NCBI RefSeq assembly: GCF_026712205.1 | Contig: NZ_JAPPUW010000003.1 | Coordinates: forward strand, 124,001-188,000 | Length of the DNA: 64,000 nucleotides | Reading direction: 5' to 3' | From: Pelomonas aquatica | Lineage (GTDB): Bacteria > Pseudomonadota > Gammaproteobacteria > Burkholderiales > Burkholderiaceae_C | Shown here: positions 20,253 to 29,115 of the stretch, one piece after another | How the letters are laid out: every line of letters begins with the position of its first letter | Position numbering within the stretch: position 1 is the first letter of the stretch | Notes under the pieces: model-generated | What the model saw: only the letters and a program-made list of their open reading frames with translations | Database searches by the model: none | Told to the model about the DNA's origin: nothing | Position numbers and translations under genes: made by a program

Positions 20253-20345
20253 GGCCCGAAGCGCCGGCCCAGCGGGCGTGCAGCGCCGTTCACCGAAGTG
20301 GTGAACATGGCGGTATCACCAAGGGCCTGAAAGCAAGGGACTTCG

Positions 20346-20705
20346 ATGAATAGCGAGCGGTCAACTGCCGGATCAAGGCTAACCATCTGCACGACCTGCG
20401 CCGACGGCCAGGGCCAGGCGCTGCTGGAGGCCGTCGAGAACGAAGCCCTGGCGCGCGACTGCACGCTGCCCATCCGCGGCCAGGCCTGCATGGCGGCCTG
20501 TAGCCAGAGCTGCACGGCGGCGCTGCAAGGCCAGGGCAAGCACAGCTATCTGTTCGGCCAGCTCGCGCCCGACGCGGCCTGCGTCGATGCGCTGCTCGCC
20601 GTGGCCGCCCAGCATGCCGAGCCGGGCGACGGCCTGCTGGCCTGGGAGCGCCGGCCGGAGCGGCTCAAGCGCGGCCTCGTCGCGCGGCTGCCGCCGCTGC
20701 GCTGA
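20346..20705 (+). CDS. DUF1636 family protein (metal-binding-like)
   Basis: This is a 119-residue protein with CTTCADG near the start and CMAACSQSC in the middle, a Cys pattern that resembles the thioredoxin-like 2Fe-2S or zinc proteins grouped as DUF1636. The family is often found beside cobalamin or CobW genes but has no firmly established role. Here it lies inside the riboswitch-led operon between cobO and cobD and overlaps cobD by one base. A redox or metal-handling role in corrinoid synthesis is possible but is inference. Confidence 0.78.
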   Translation: MNSERSTAGSRLTICTTCADGQGQALLEAVENEALARDCTLPIRGQACMAACSQSCTAALQGQGKHSYLFGQLAPDAACVDALLAVAAQHAEPGDGLLAWERRPERLKRGLVARLPPLR

Positions 20706-21622
20706 TGCAGGCCCTGCTGCCGTTGGCGATGGGGGTGGCCCTGCTGGTGGACCACCTCGGCGAGCCGCCGGCCTGGGCGCATCCCGTCGTCGGCATGGGC
20801 CGCTACCTCGGCCTGTTCCGGCTGGACAAGCTGCCGCCGGCGCCAGGCTTCATCGCCGGCGCACTGGCCTGGCTGGTCGGCGCCGCGGCGGTGGCCTTCA
20901 TCGCGCTGTGGCTGCAGGGCCATCTGCTGCTGGCGCTGCGACCGTGGAGCTCGCCGCTGCGTCTGCTCGCCACGGCCGCGCTGACCGGCCTGTTGCTCAA
21001 GCCGCTGCTGGCCTGGCGCATGCTCGCCGACGAGGCCATGGCCGTGGAGACCGCGCTGGGCAAATCGCTGGACGCCGGCCGCGCGCGGCTGTCGCGCCTC
21101 GTCAGCCGCGACACCTCGGCCCTCAGCGAGACCGAGGTGCGCGAGGCCGCCATCGAGACCCTGGCCGAGAACCTGAACGACTCCGTCGTCGCGCCGCTGT
21201 TCTGGTTCGCCATCGCCGGCCTGCCCGGCGCGGCGGTCTACCGCTTCGCCAACACGGCGGACGCGATGTGGGGCTACCGCGACGAACGCGAGTGGTGCGG
21301 CAAGTGGGCCGCGCGCGCGGACGACCTGCTGTCCTGGCTGCCGGCGCGGCTGACGGCCCTGGTGCTGTTGCCGCCCTCGCTGCTCGGGGTCATGCGAGAG
21401 GCCCACCGCACGCCCTCGCCCAACAGCGGCTGGCCGATGGCGGCGATGGCGCTGCGGCTGGACCTCAGACTGTCCAAGCCCAGTGTCTACACGTTGCACG
21501 CCGCCGGCCGCAGCGCCACGGCCGCCGACCTGCCCGCCGCACGCGCCGTCGCGCAGCAGGCCGTCGTCGCGGGCACGGTTCTGGCGGCTGCGTTAGCCTG
21601 GGCCCTGAGGGGGACGACATGA
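20705..21622 (+). CDS. cobD: Adenosylcobinamide-phosphate synthase
   Basis: This integral membrane enzyme (CobD/CbiB) joins aminopropanol or its phosphate to adenosylcobyric acid. In its 305 residues it shows HPVVGMGRYLGLF near the N-terminus, the family's hallmark. ALSETEVREAAIETLAENLNDSVVAPLFWF and YRFANTADAMWGYRDE are strongly conserved in CbiB. Four to five membrane spans are visible. Start and stop both overlap the neighbouring genes, so translation is coupled through this stretch. Confidence 0.95.
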   Translation: MQALLPLAMGVALLVDHLGEPPAWAHPVVGMGRYLGLFRLDKLPPAPGFIAGALAWLVGAAAVAFIALWLQGHLLLALRPWSSPLRLLATAALTGLLLKPLLAWRMLADEAMAVETALGKSLDAGRARLSRLVSRDTSALSETEVREAAIETLAENLNDSVVAPLFWFAIAGLPGAAVYRFANTADAMWGYRDEREWCGKWAARADDLLSWLPARLTALVLLPPSLLGVMREAHRTPSPNSGWPMAAMALRLDLRLSKPSVYTLHAAGRSATAADLPAARAVAQQAVVAGTVLAAALAWALRGTT

Positions 21623-22602
21623 ACCCATTGCAAGCCGAACACGGTGGCCCGGACGGCGGCCAGCCCGTCGACCACGACTTCTCGACCAACGCCAGCCCGA
21701 TGGGCCCGCCGCCCGCGCTGTGGCGCGCCGTGCAGGCGGCCGACCGGCAGGCCTACCCCGATCCGGCCTACCGCACGCTGCGCCGCCACCTCGCCGGCGC
21801 GGGCCAATGGGACCTGGTGCTGCCTACCGCCGGCGGCGCCGAGGGCATCCGCCGGCTGACGCTGGCCGCGATGCTGGCCGGCCGCCGCGAGGCCTGGGTG
21901 CCGCAGCCGGGCTTCGGCGACTACGCCCTCGCCGCCCAGGCCCTGGGCCTGGCGGTCAAGCCCTACGCCGAGCCGGCCGACATCCGCCCGACCGCGCCGG
22001 CCCTGGTGTGGATCTGCGAACCCTGCAACCCGACGGGCACGAGCGCCAAGACCCGGCCCGACCTGGGCGGCCACCTCGTCGCCGTGGACCACGCCTACGA
22101 GCCGCTGCGCCTGCAGGGTGACGCACCGGCGCTGCCGCCCGGCGCCTGGCAGCTCGTCTGCCCCAACAAGGCCCTCGGCCTGACCGGCGTGCGCGCCGGC
22201 TATCTCGTCGCGCCCGCGGCCGACGAGACCTGGGCGCGCGCGCTGTCGCTGGCGCCGAGCTGGGTGCTGTCGGCCGAGGGCGTCGCGATGCTGGAGCACT
22301 GGCCCTCGGCCGAGACCCGGGCCTGGCTGGCCGAGGCCCGCACCCAGCTGCGCGCCTGGACCGCATCGCAACGCGCACTGCTGGCCGGCGAGGGCTGGCT
22401 GCAGAACCCGAGCTGCACCAACTTCTGGCTGGCCCGCCCGCCGCGGCCCGACATCGCGCCCCGGCTGCGCGAGCGCGGCATCCGCCTGCGCGATGCGGCG
22501 TCCTTCGGGCTGGACGGCTGGGTGCGCGTGTCGGCCCAGCCGCCGCGCAGCCAGGCCGCGCTGCAGCAGGCGCTGGTCGAGATCGAGGGCGAGGATTCAT
22601 GA
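21619..22602 (+). CDS. cobC: Threonine-phosphate decarboxylase-like aminotransferase
   Basis: This is a PLP-dependent fold type I enzyme related to histidinol-phosphate aminotransferase. CobC/CobD-type members decarboxylate threonine phosphate to give the aminopropanol phosphate linker of B12. The 327-residue protein has DFSTNASPMGPP at the start, ICEPCNPTG for the PLP-side loop, a cofactor Asp/Tyr in VAVDHAYEPL, and the Schiff-base Lys in VCPNKALGLTGVRAGYL. ATGA overlaps link it to cobD before and cobQ after. Assignment to this step rests on the operon as much as on sequence. Confidence 0.88.
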   Translation: MNPLQAEHGGPDGGQPVDHDFSTNASPMGPPPALWRAVQAADRQAYPDPAYRTLRRHLAGAGQWDLVLPTAGGAEGIRRLTLAAMLAGRREAWVPQPGFGDYALAAQALGLAVKPYAEPADIRPTAPALVWICEPCNPTGTSAKTRPDLGGHLVAVDHAYEPLRLQGDAPALPPGAWQLVCPNKALGLTGVRAGYLVAPAADETWARALSLAPSWVLSAEGVAMLEHWPSAETRAWLAEARTQLRAWTASQRALLAGEGWLQNPSCTNFWLARPPRPDIAPRLRERGIRLRDAASFGLDGWVRVSAQPPRSQAALQQALVEIEGEDS

Positions 22603-24131
22603 GCCGGGGCAAGGCGGTGATGGTGCTGGGCACGACCAGCGGCGCTGGAAAAAGCTGGCTGGCCACGGCCCTGTGCCGCTGGTATGCCCGCCAGGGGCTG
22701 AAGGTCGCGCCCTTCAAGGCCCAGAACATGAGCAACAACGCGCGCGTCGTGCCGGGCTTGCCTGGCCCCTCGCTCCTGCGTACAGGAGCGGTCCCCCGCG
22801 GGGACGCCGCTGGGCTTGGGAGCGGCCCGGCGCCCAGCTACGGCCTGATGGGCGAGATCGGCAGCGCGCAGTATTTCCAGGCCCTGGCCGCGCGCCGCGT
22901 GCCCGAGGTGCGCATGAACCCCGTGCTGCTCAAGCCCGAGGCCGACACGCGGAGCCAGGTCGTCGTGCTGGGCGAGGTGGACGCGGCGCTGTCCCGCCTG
23001 CCCTGGCGCGAGCGCAGCGCGCTGCTCAGGCCGCGCGCGCGTGCCGCGCTGTTCGAGCTGATGAGCGAGAACGACGTCGTCGTCATCGAGGGCGCGGGCT
23101 CGCCGGCCGAGATCAACCTGGCGCCGTCCGACTACGTCAACCTCGGCACCGCGCGCGACTCGCGGGCGGCCTGCCTGCTCGTCACCGACATCGACCGCGG
23201 CGGCGCCTTCGCCCACCTCTACGGCACCCACCAGCTGATGCCCGAGGACGTGCGCGCCCAGGTCAGGGGCTTCGTGCTGAACCGCTTCCGCGGCGACGCC
23301 GGCCTGCTGTCGCCCGGCCCCGAGCTGCTGCAGCGCCTGACCGGCGTGCCCACCATCGCGACGCTGCCGATGTGGCGCGGCCACGGCCTGCCGGAGGAAG
23401 ACGGCGTGTATGACGACTCGGCGACCGGCCATGGAGGCGGCGGCCTGCACATCGCCATCGTCGCCTACCCGCGCCTGTCCAACCTCGACGAGTTCCAGCC
23501 GCTGCGCCAGCTGCCCGGCGTGCGCCTGTCCTGGGCCCGCGAGCCGCGCGACCTGGCAGGGGCGGACTGGATCATCCTGCCCGGCTCCAAGGCCACGGCG
23601 GCCGACCTGGCCTGGCTACGCGCACAGAAGCTGGATGCCGCGATCAACAGCCACCGCGGCCGCGTGCTGGGCATCTGCGGCGGCCTGCAGATGCTGGGCG
23701 AGGCACTGATCGACACCCACGGCGTCGACGGCAACGCGCCGGGCCTGGGCCTGCTGCCGCTGGTGACCGCCTTCGAGCCCGAGAAGCTGCTGCAGAACAC
23801 GGCCCTGGGCTTCGACGCCGCGCTGGACGCCCCCTGGGCCGCGCTGGCCGGCGTGCAGGCCCAGGGCTACGAGATCCGCCACGGCCGCACCCAGCCCCAC
23901 CCCGGCCTGCCGGCGCCGCGCGTGGCGCTGCGCAACGCGGCCGGCGAGGCCATCGGCTGGCAGGCCGGGCGCGTGCTCGGCGTCTACGCCCACGGCCTGT
24001 TCGAGCAGCCCGCCGTGCTGCAGGCGCTGTTCGGCCAGTCGGGGCGCTCGCTGGATTCGGTGTTCGACGGGCTGGCGGATTTCGTGGACCTGCACTTCCA
24101 GCCCGGCAGCCTGGCCTCGCTGATCCGCTGA
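22599..24131 (+). CDS. cobQ: Cobyric acid synthase with in-frame repeat insertion
   Basis: CobQ/CbiP amidates the b, d, e and g side chains of adenosylcobyrinate diamide. The ATP domain starts VMVLGTTSGAGKSWLATALC and continues KVAPFKAQNMSNNARVV, then GEIGSAQYFQALA and MNPVLLKPEADTRSQVV. The amidotransferase domain has the Cys in VLGICGGLQMLGEAL. Between NNARVV and GEIGSAQ, where homologues have only a few residues, there are about 28 extra residues rich in Gly, Pro and Ala. They are encoded by a palindromic repeat (22751-22831). The frame stays open and both halves keep their motifs, so the enzyme may tolerate the loop; activity is not proven. Length is 510 residues. Confidence 0.93.
   Translation: MSRGKAVMVLGTTSGAGKSWLATALCRWYARQGLKVAPFKAQNMSNNARVVPGLPGPSLLRTGAVPRGDAAGLGSGPAPSYGLMGEIGSAQYFQALAARRVPEVRMNPVLLKPEADTRSQVVVLGEVDAALSRLPWRERSALLRPRARAALFELMSENDVVVIEGAGSPAEINLAPSDYVNLGTARDSRAACLLVTDIDRGGAFAHLYGTHQLMPEDVRAQVRGFVLNRFRGDAGLLSPGPELLQRLTGVPTIATLPMWRGHGLPEEDGVYDDSATGHGGGGLHIAIVAYPRLSNLDEFQPLRQLPGVRLSWAREPRDLAGADWIILPGSKATAADLAWLRAQKLDAAINSHRGRVLGICGGLQMLGEALIDTHGVDGNAPGLGLLPLVTAFEPEKLLQNTALGFDAALDAPWAALAGVQAQGYEIRHGRTQPHPGLPAPRVALRNAAGEAIGWQAGRVLGVYAHGLFEQPAVLQALFGQSGRSLDSVFDGLADFVDLHFQPGSLASLIR
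22751..22831 (+). repeat. REP-like palindromic element inserted inside cobQ
   Basis: Outer arms GCCGGGC (22751-22757) and GCCCGGC (22825-22831) enclose two hairpins: GCTCCTG-CGTA-CAGGAGC (22772-22789) and GTCCCCCGCGGGGAC (22791-22805). The right part GGGCTTGGGAGCGGCCCGGC recurs almost unchanged at 41.9 kb and at the hisH start (30.6 kb). The length keeps the cobQ frame open. This is a coding-region copy of a dispersed palindromic repeat. Confidence 0.85.
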
Positions 24132-24163
24132 CCGCGCGCGCCGCCATCGATACTCGCCATCAG

Positions 24164-24391
24164 ATGCCCAAGACCACCACCCTCGCCCTGTCCCTGTGCT
24201 GCCTGCTCGGCGGCTGCGCCATGCCCAGGCTGCAGCGCCCGGCCGAGGCCTTCAACGAGTTGAGCAAGACCAACCAGGCGCAGCTGGAAGCGCAGTGCGG
24301 CAACGCCGGCCAGCAGGCCGTCGACTGCAGGCGGCGCGTCCGCGAGGAATTCGCGGCGCAGCGCCAGAAGAACGATCAGGCTGGCCGTTAG
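24164..24391 (+). CDS. Small predicted lipoprotein
   Basis: This 75-residue protein has a lipoprotein signal: Lys near the start, a hydrophobic stretch LALSLCCL and lipobox LLGGC. The mature part is a short charged helix with two Cys (QCGNAGQQAVDCRRR) and no recognised domain. It lies 32 bp after cobQ, in the same direction as the S1/P1 nuclease gene. The function is unknown. I judge it real from the signal sequence and compact placement. Confidence 0.6.
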   Translation: MPKTTTLALSLCCLLGGCAMPRLQRPAEAFNELSKTNQAQLEAQCGNAGQQAVDCRRRVREEFAAQRQKNDQAGR

Positions 24392-24442
24392 GCGAGTGCA
24401 GGATGCCGCTGCCGTCCTTCCGCATCGCCGTTTGACCGTCCC

Positions 24443-25450
24443 ATGCGCCGCCTCCTTGCCGCCGCATTGACCGCACTGCCGCTGGCCGCCCAGGCCTGGG
24501 GTGCCGACGGCCACCAGACCGTCGCCGTCATCGCCGCCGGCCTCCTCAAGGGCACGCCGGCGGAGGCGCGCGTGGCGGCCCTGCTGGGCGACATGCCGCT
24601 GCCGCTGGCCGCCATCTGGGCCGATTGCGCCAAGGGCATCTCGCCCGGCCAGGGCTACGCCTACCCGGCACCCGGCAGATACCCGGCCTGCGCGCCGCTT
24701 GAGACGCCGGACCGCATCGCCGAGATGGCCGACTATGTGAGGCGCAATGACCGCCAATGCGCCCTCGGCCCGGAAGAGAGCAGCTGCCACGGCCAGACGC
24801 ATTACGCCGACCTGGCCCTGCAGCGCAGCCGCTACCTGCCCGGCTTCACCGGCACGCGGCCCGACGACGTCGTCGGTGCGCTGCGCCAGGCCGTCCTCGT
24901 GCTGCAGGGCCGGCCGACGACGGGCCAGCCCAGCCTCAAGAGCCCGCGCGAGGCCTTGCTGGTGCTGGTGCATCTGGTGGGCGACATCCACCAGCCACTG
25001 CACGTCGCCGGGCCCTATCTCGACGCCCGGGGCCAGCGCATCGACCCCGATCAGACCGGGCTGGACCCGGCCAGCTTCACGGTCGGCGGCAACAGCTTCC
25101 CGCTGCCGCAGGCCGCGCCGACCGGGCCGAAGAATTTCCACGCCTACTGGGACGGCGTGCCCGCCGCCTTCAGGCCGCCCCGCGTCGACGCCGCCTGGCT
25201 GGCCGAGGCGCGCCGGGTCGATGTAGACGCGGGCGATGCGGTGGACTGGCCCGCCCGCTGGGCCACGCAGTCGCTGGAGCAGGCGGCCCTGGCCTACGAG
25301 GGCCTGCTGTTCTCGCCCCGCGAGGGCCAGCAGTGGAACGTCCGCCTGCCCCGCGGCTACGACGCGAGGGCGGATGCGATCAAGCAGCAGCAGCTGACGC
25401 GGGCGGGGGCAAGGCTGGCGTGGGTGTTGAAGGCGGTGTTTGCGAACTGA
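24443..25450 (+). CDS. S1/P1-type zinc nuclease
   Basis: This is a secreted phospholipase C-fold nuclease expected to cut single-stranded nucleic acid with three zinc ions. Signal peptide cleavage after AAQA would leave Trp19 as the new N-terminus, as in P1 nuclease where its amine binds zinc. His24 follows in WGADGHQTV. Other ligands are visible in IWADCAKG, THYADLAL, LVLVHLVGDIHQPLHV and NFHAYWDG. The length of 335 residues is normal. Its last 71 bp overlap the 3' end of an unrelated convergent gene. Confidence 0.93.
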   Translation: MRRLLAAALTALPLAAQAWGADGHQTVAVIAAGLLKGTPAEARVAALLGDMPLPLAAIWADCAKGISPGQGYAYPAPGRYPACAPLETPDRIAEMADYVRRNDRQCALGPEESSCHGQTHYADLALQRSRYLPGFTGTRPDDVVGALRQAVLVLQGRPTTGQPSLKSPREALLVLVHLVGDIHQPLHVAGPYLDARGQRIDPDQTGLDPASFTVGGNSFPLPQAAPTGPKNFHAYWDGVPAAFRPPRVDAAWLAEARRVDVDAGDAVDWPARWATQSLEQAALAYEGLLFSPREGQQWNVRLPRGYDARADAIKQQQLTRAGARLAWVLKAVFAN

Positions 25451-26285
25451 CAGCTGGCAATTCACCTTCGAGCTGCGCAATAAGAGCGTTGAACCGCTCC
25501 TCCATTCGCTGCATTTGCCGACGCATCTGTCCTTCCAACTCGTCCAGTTCTCCATCCAATCCGAGATCGCGGCGGAGTTCAATCATCACAGGCAACTGCC
25601 GCGGAGCAAGGTCTCGAAGGTTGGCAAGGAGCGTACGCTGGAAAGCAATGTTGGTTTCGTTGAAGCGCGCCCAAGCATCGCTGCGCTCCGCAGCGAACTT
25701 ATCGCTCTGCCCGGAATGAAATTTGAAACCAGCCTGAAGAGCGCGGAAGACTGCTGGATCAGGCTTCCCTGATTCATTGAGCTTCGCCATCTCGGCCAGG
25801 ATTCGAGTGTTCTCTGCCTGCGCCAGCGTGTAGTGACGGTCGGCGATTTGAATGTCCGAGTTCGCGGCATGAACTGATCGCAACGCCCCGAACAGATCAA
25901 AGACCAACTCGACGTACTCACCAACCAACTTATTGACGAGCAGTGCCGTCTTCGACTCGGCCACCAACTGGAGACGCGCTGCAGCTGCGAAGAAACCTTG
26001 TAGACCATCGCCGATGTTGACCTTTGTGGGGTCAAGATTCGGGAGTCCAGCCAAATGTGAATTGGCTTTCGTGAGCTCCTCGATAGCGCGAAGGTACACG
26101 TCTCGCCGCAGTGCTGCTGTTCGCTCCTTGGCCTTCTCGGCTGCGTCATGTCGGAGCTGAATACGCAGGCGTGCGGTATTCCCGTGGTTGGAGAGAAAAA
26201 CGCCACTCAGCGCAAGGATGGCACCAATGATCCCCGACCAAACAGTGGCGGGGATAGATGCCAAGAACGATGCAAAGGCTTGCAT
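25380..26285 (-). CDS. Unrecognised membrane-anchored protein, lower GC
   Basis: The likely product has 301 residues from the ATG at 26285 (an open frame extends 50 codons further upstream without support). One N-terminal membrane helix (about residues 10-30, TVWSGIIGAILALSGVFLSN) is followed by a long helical, charged region with coiled-coil character and a Pro/Ala tail. I recognise no catalytic motif. By eye its base composition is clearly less GC-rich than the neighbours, and its end runs 71 bp into the S1/P1 nuclease gene, both consistent with horizontal arrival. It may be an accessory or defence-type gene, but that is a guess. Confidence 0.7.
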   Translation of the reverse strand: MQAFASFLASIPATVWSGIIGAILALSGVFLSNHGNTARLRIQLRHDAAEKAKERTAALRRDVYLRAIEELTKANSHLAGLPNLDPTKVNIGDGLQGFFAAAARLQLVAESKTALLVNKLVGEYVELVFDLFGALRSVHAANSDIQIADRHYTLAQAENTRILAEMAKLNESGKPDPAVFRALQAGFKFHSGQSDKFAAERSDAWARFNETNIAFQRTLLANLRDLAPRQLPVMIELRRDLGLDGELDELEGQMRRQMQRMEERFNALIAQLEGELPAVSSQTPPSTPTPALPPPASAAAA

Positions 26286-26397
26286 GGGAGACGACGAACC
26301 CGTTCCAGGGCGACATCCGCTGCTACCGCAATTGGCGCACCCCTCGGCATGTCCCTGTCTGCCTCCGACTATGCCAACAAACTCAGCACAGCAGACC

Positions 26398-26760
26398 CTA
26401 TGCCCAGCCCCGAATCCGATCAAACGCACCCGCATGCGGCCACACCGCCGTCAGCGTCGTCGCATCCGCGCCGAACCACTTCGCCAGTTCGGCGTCGACC
26501 TGATCCGTTGCCGCCGTCGGCAGCCACACGCCCCGGCCGACGTCGTAAGGCCCGCCCAGCGTCAGGTCGGGCATGCGACCCAGGAGCTTGCCGACGTTCG
26601 CGCCGCGCCGCCGACGACAACGAAGTGATGGTTGCCCCAGCCATGGTCGGTGTCGCTGCCATTGCTGGCAAAGGTGCGGCCGCAGTCGCTGGCGTTGAAC
26701 AGCGTGACGCTGTCGGCCAGACCCAGGCTGGCCATGGCGGCGTTTGCGGATTGACTGCGC
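26398..26760 (-). pseudogene. Decayed C-terminal part of a DUF1501 protein
   Basis: On the minus strand, one frame reads LADSVTLFNASDCGRTFASN and DHGWGNHHFVVVGGA, the family's conserved late motif. A shift of frame near 26605 is needed to continue with MPDLTLGGPYDVGRGVW and the C-terminal AKWFGADATTLTAVWPHAG up to a stop at 26398. The first two thirds of the gene (usually 400-500 residues) are absent. DUF1501 proteins are secreted, sulfatase-like, and often paired with DUF1800. This copy is truncated and frameshifted. The 112 bp between it and the previous gene hold nothing recognisable. Confidence 0.8.
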
Positions 26761-26794
26761 ACAGGCCAGGCATGCGCAAGCCGCAAGACGATCG

Positions 26795-27561
<767 letters not shown>

Positions 27562-27574
27562 CTCAGTGCCGCCC

Positions 27575-27639
27575 GGCCGCCCGAAGGCACTTAGGCGCCC
27601 CCTCGGGGGGCAGCGAGCGAAGCGAACGTGTGGGCGTGA
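27575..27639. repeat. GC-rich palindromic spacer between rsmD and coaD
   Basis: GCCCCC-TC-GGGGGG (27597-27610) forms a strong hairpin, followed by GAGCGAAGCGAACGTG. Related text (GTGAACGGAGTGAGCGTGGGGGC) ends the hisA-hisF spacer, so it looks like a dispersed Burkholderiales-type repeat. No T-run follows on either strand, so I do not call it a terminator. Confidence 0.5.
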
Positions 27640-28191
27640 TCATGAAGCCGGATTGTCCTCGCGTCGCAGCAACTGGTAGTGCACGGCGCCGGCACGCCCC
27701 TGCCGCAGCACAAAGAATCCGGCCGGCGCCGGGATCTCGCGCGGCGCCTCGACGTAGATCAGGCCGCCCTCGCCCACCAGCGGCATCGCGGCGGCGAGCG
27801 CGGCGTCGAACAGGTCGGCGGCGAACGGCGGGTCCAGCATGACGAGGTCGAAGGCGCCACGCGGCGCGGCCTTCATCCAGACGAGCGCATCGGCCGCGTG
27901 CACGGTCAGCGTCGTCGCCTTCAGCCGCTGCACGCTGGCGCGCAGGCCGGCGACGAGCCTGGCGTCGCGCTCGACGAGCACGACCTCGGCGGCCTCGCGC
28001 GACGCGGCCTCGAAGCCCAGCGCGCCGCTGCCGGCAAAGGCGTCCAGCACGCGCCAGCCGGTCAGCGTCTGGCCCAGCCAGTTGAACAGCGTCTCGCGGA
28101 TGCGGTCGGACGTGGGGCGCAGGCCGGGGGCGTCGGGCACGGGCAGCTTGGAGCGCTTCCATTGGCCGCCGATGATGCGGACTTCACCCAT
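27640..28191 (-). CDS. rsmD: 16S rRNA (guanine966-N2)-methyltransferase
   Basis: It methylates G966 in the 30S subunit using SAM. The 183-residue protein starts [18 protein letters not shown] and continues with LRPTSDRIRETLFNWL. Then come the SAM motif VLDAFAGSGALGFEAASR and the catalytic DLVMLDPPFA. The ATG at 28191 overlaps the hisF stop by 1 base; a longer open frame upstream lies within hisF and is not coding. It is placed where hisI/hisE often follow hisF in relatives. Confidence 0.95.
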   Translation of the reverse strand: MGEVRIIGGQWKRSKLPVPDAPGLRPTSDRIRETLFNWLGQTLTGWRVLDAFAGSGALGFEAASREAAEVVLVERDARLVAGLRASVQRLKATTLTVHAADALVWMKAAPRGAFDLVMLDPPFAADLFDAALAAAMPLVGEGGLIYVEAPREIPAPAGFFVLRQGRAGAVHYQLLRREDNPAS

Positions 28192-28952
28192 CAGATGCGG
28201 ACTGGAATCCCGCGCGCGGCCATCAGGGCCTTGGCCTCTCCGACCGTGTGCTCGCCGAAGTGGAAGATGCTGGCGGCCAGCACCGCGTCGGCGCCGCCCT
28301 GAGTGATGCCGTCGGCCAGGTCGCTCAGCGAGCCGACGCCGCCCGACGCGATGACGGGCACGGGCACGGCGTCGCTGACGGCGCGGGTCAGTTCCAGGTC
28401 GAAGCCGCTCCTGGTGCCGTCGCGGTCCATGCTGGTCAGCAGGATCTCGCCGGCGCCGAACTCGGCCATCTGTTTCGCCCAGGCGACGGCATCGAGGCCG
28501 ACGTTCTTGCGGCCGCCGTGGGTGTAGACGTCCCAGCCCGAGCCATCGGGGCGGCGCTTCGCGTCGATGGCGACGACGATGCACTGGGCGCCGTATCTGT
28601 CGCTGGCGGCACGAATCAGCCCGGGGTCGGCCACGGCCGCGGAGTTGAAGCTCACCTTGTCGGCGCCGGCATTCAGCAGCCGGCGCACGTCGGCCACCGA
28701 GCGCACGCCGCCGCCCACGGTCAGCGGGATGAAGACCTGGCTGGCCACCGACTCGATGATGTGCAGGATGAGGTCGCGGCCGTCGCTCGTCGCGGTAATG
28801 TCGAGGAAGGTGATCTCGTCGGCGCCCTGCTCGTTGTAGCGGGCGGCGATGTCCACCGGATCGCCCGCGTCACGCAGGCCGACGAAGTTGACGCCCTTGA
28901 CGACGCGGCCGGCCGTGACGTCCAGGCAGGGGATGATGCGTTTGGCGAGCAC
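28191..28952 (-). CDS. hisF: Imidazole glycerol phosphate synthase, cyclase subunit
   Basis: With HisH it converts PRFAR and ammonia to imidazole glycerol phosphate and AICAR. This is a (beta/alpha)8 barrel of 253 residues with catalytic Asp in [20 protein letters not shown] and the second Asp in [15 protein letters not shown]. Phosphate loops are visible in VGGGVRS and ASGGVGS. It is the last his gene here, 163 bp after hisA across a repeat-rich spacer. Confidence 0.97.
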   Translation of the reverse strand: MLAKRIIPCLDVTAGRVVKGVNFVGLRDAGDPVDIAARYNEQGADEITFLDITATSDGRDLILHIIESVASQVFIPLTVGGGVRSVADVRRLLNAGADKVSFNSAAVADPGLIRAASDRYGAQCIVVAIDAKRRPDGSGWDVYTHGGRKNVGLDAVAWAKQMAEFGAGEILLTSMDRDGTRSGFDLELTRAVSDAVPVPVIASGGVGSLSDLADGITQGGADAVLAASIFHFGEHTVGEAKALMAARGIPVRI

Positions 28953-28984
28953 TTGTCAGCGGCGCGTGGCCGTCCAGAGCCGCT

Positions 28985-29115
28985 GACGCGCCCCCGCGGG
29001 GGGCTGAGCCCGCACACGGAGCGCCCAGTGGGCGATTCGTGGCTGGCGAAGAACTGCGCCACTGGCGCAGTGCGGCCTGCAAGGCAGTGAACGGAGTGAG
29101 CGTGGGGGCTGCATG
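28985..29115. repeat. Repeat-rich spacer between hisA and hisF
   Basis: The spacer holds three short palindromes: GCCCCC-GC-GGGGGGC at about 28990-29004, CGCCCA-G-TGGGCG (29022-29034) and CTGCGCCA-C-TGGCGCAG (29054-29070). It ends with GTGAACGGAGTGAGCGTGGGGGC. No open frame or promoter is evident. It interrupts an otherwise nearly gapless his operon. Confidence 0.55.

Noticed and set aside
28985-29112. Possible small RNA in the hisA-hisF spacer
   Set aside because: Several hairpins are present, but there is no promoter or terminator, and the pieces resemble dispersed repeats elsewhere in the window.
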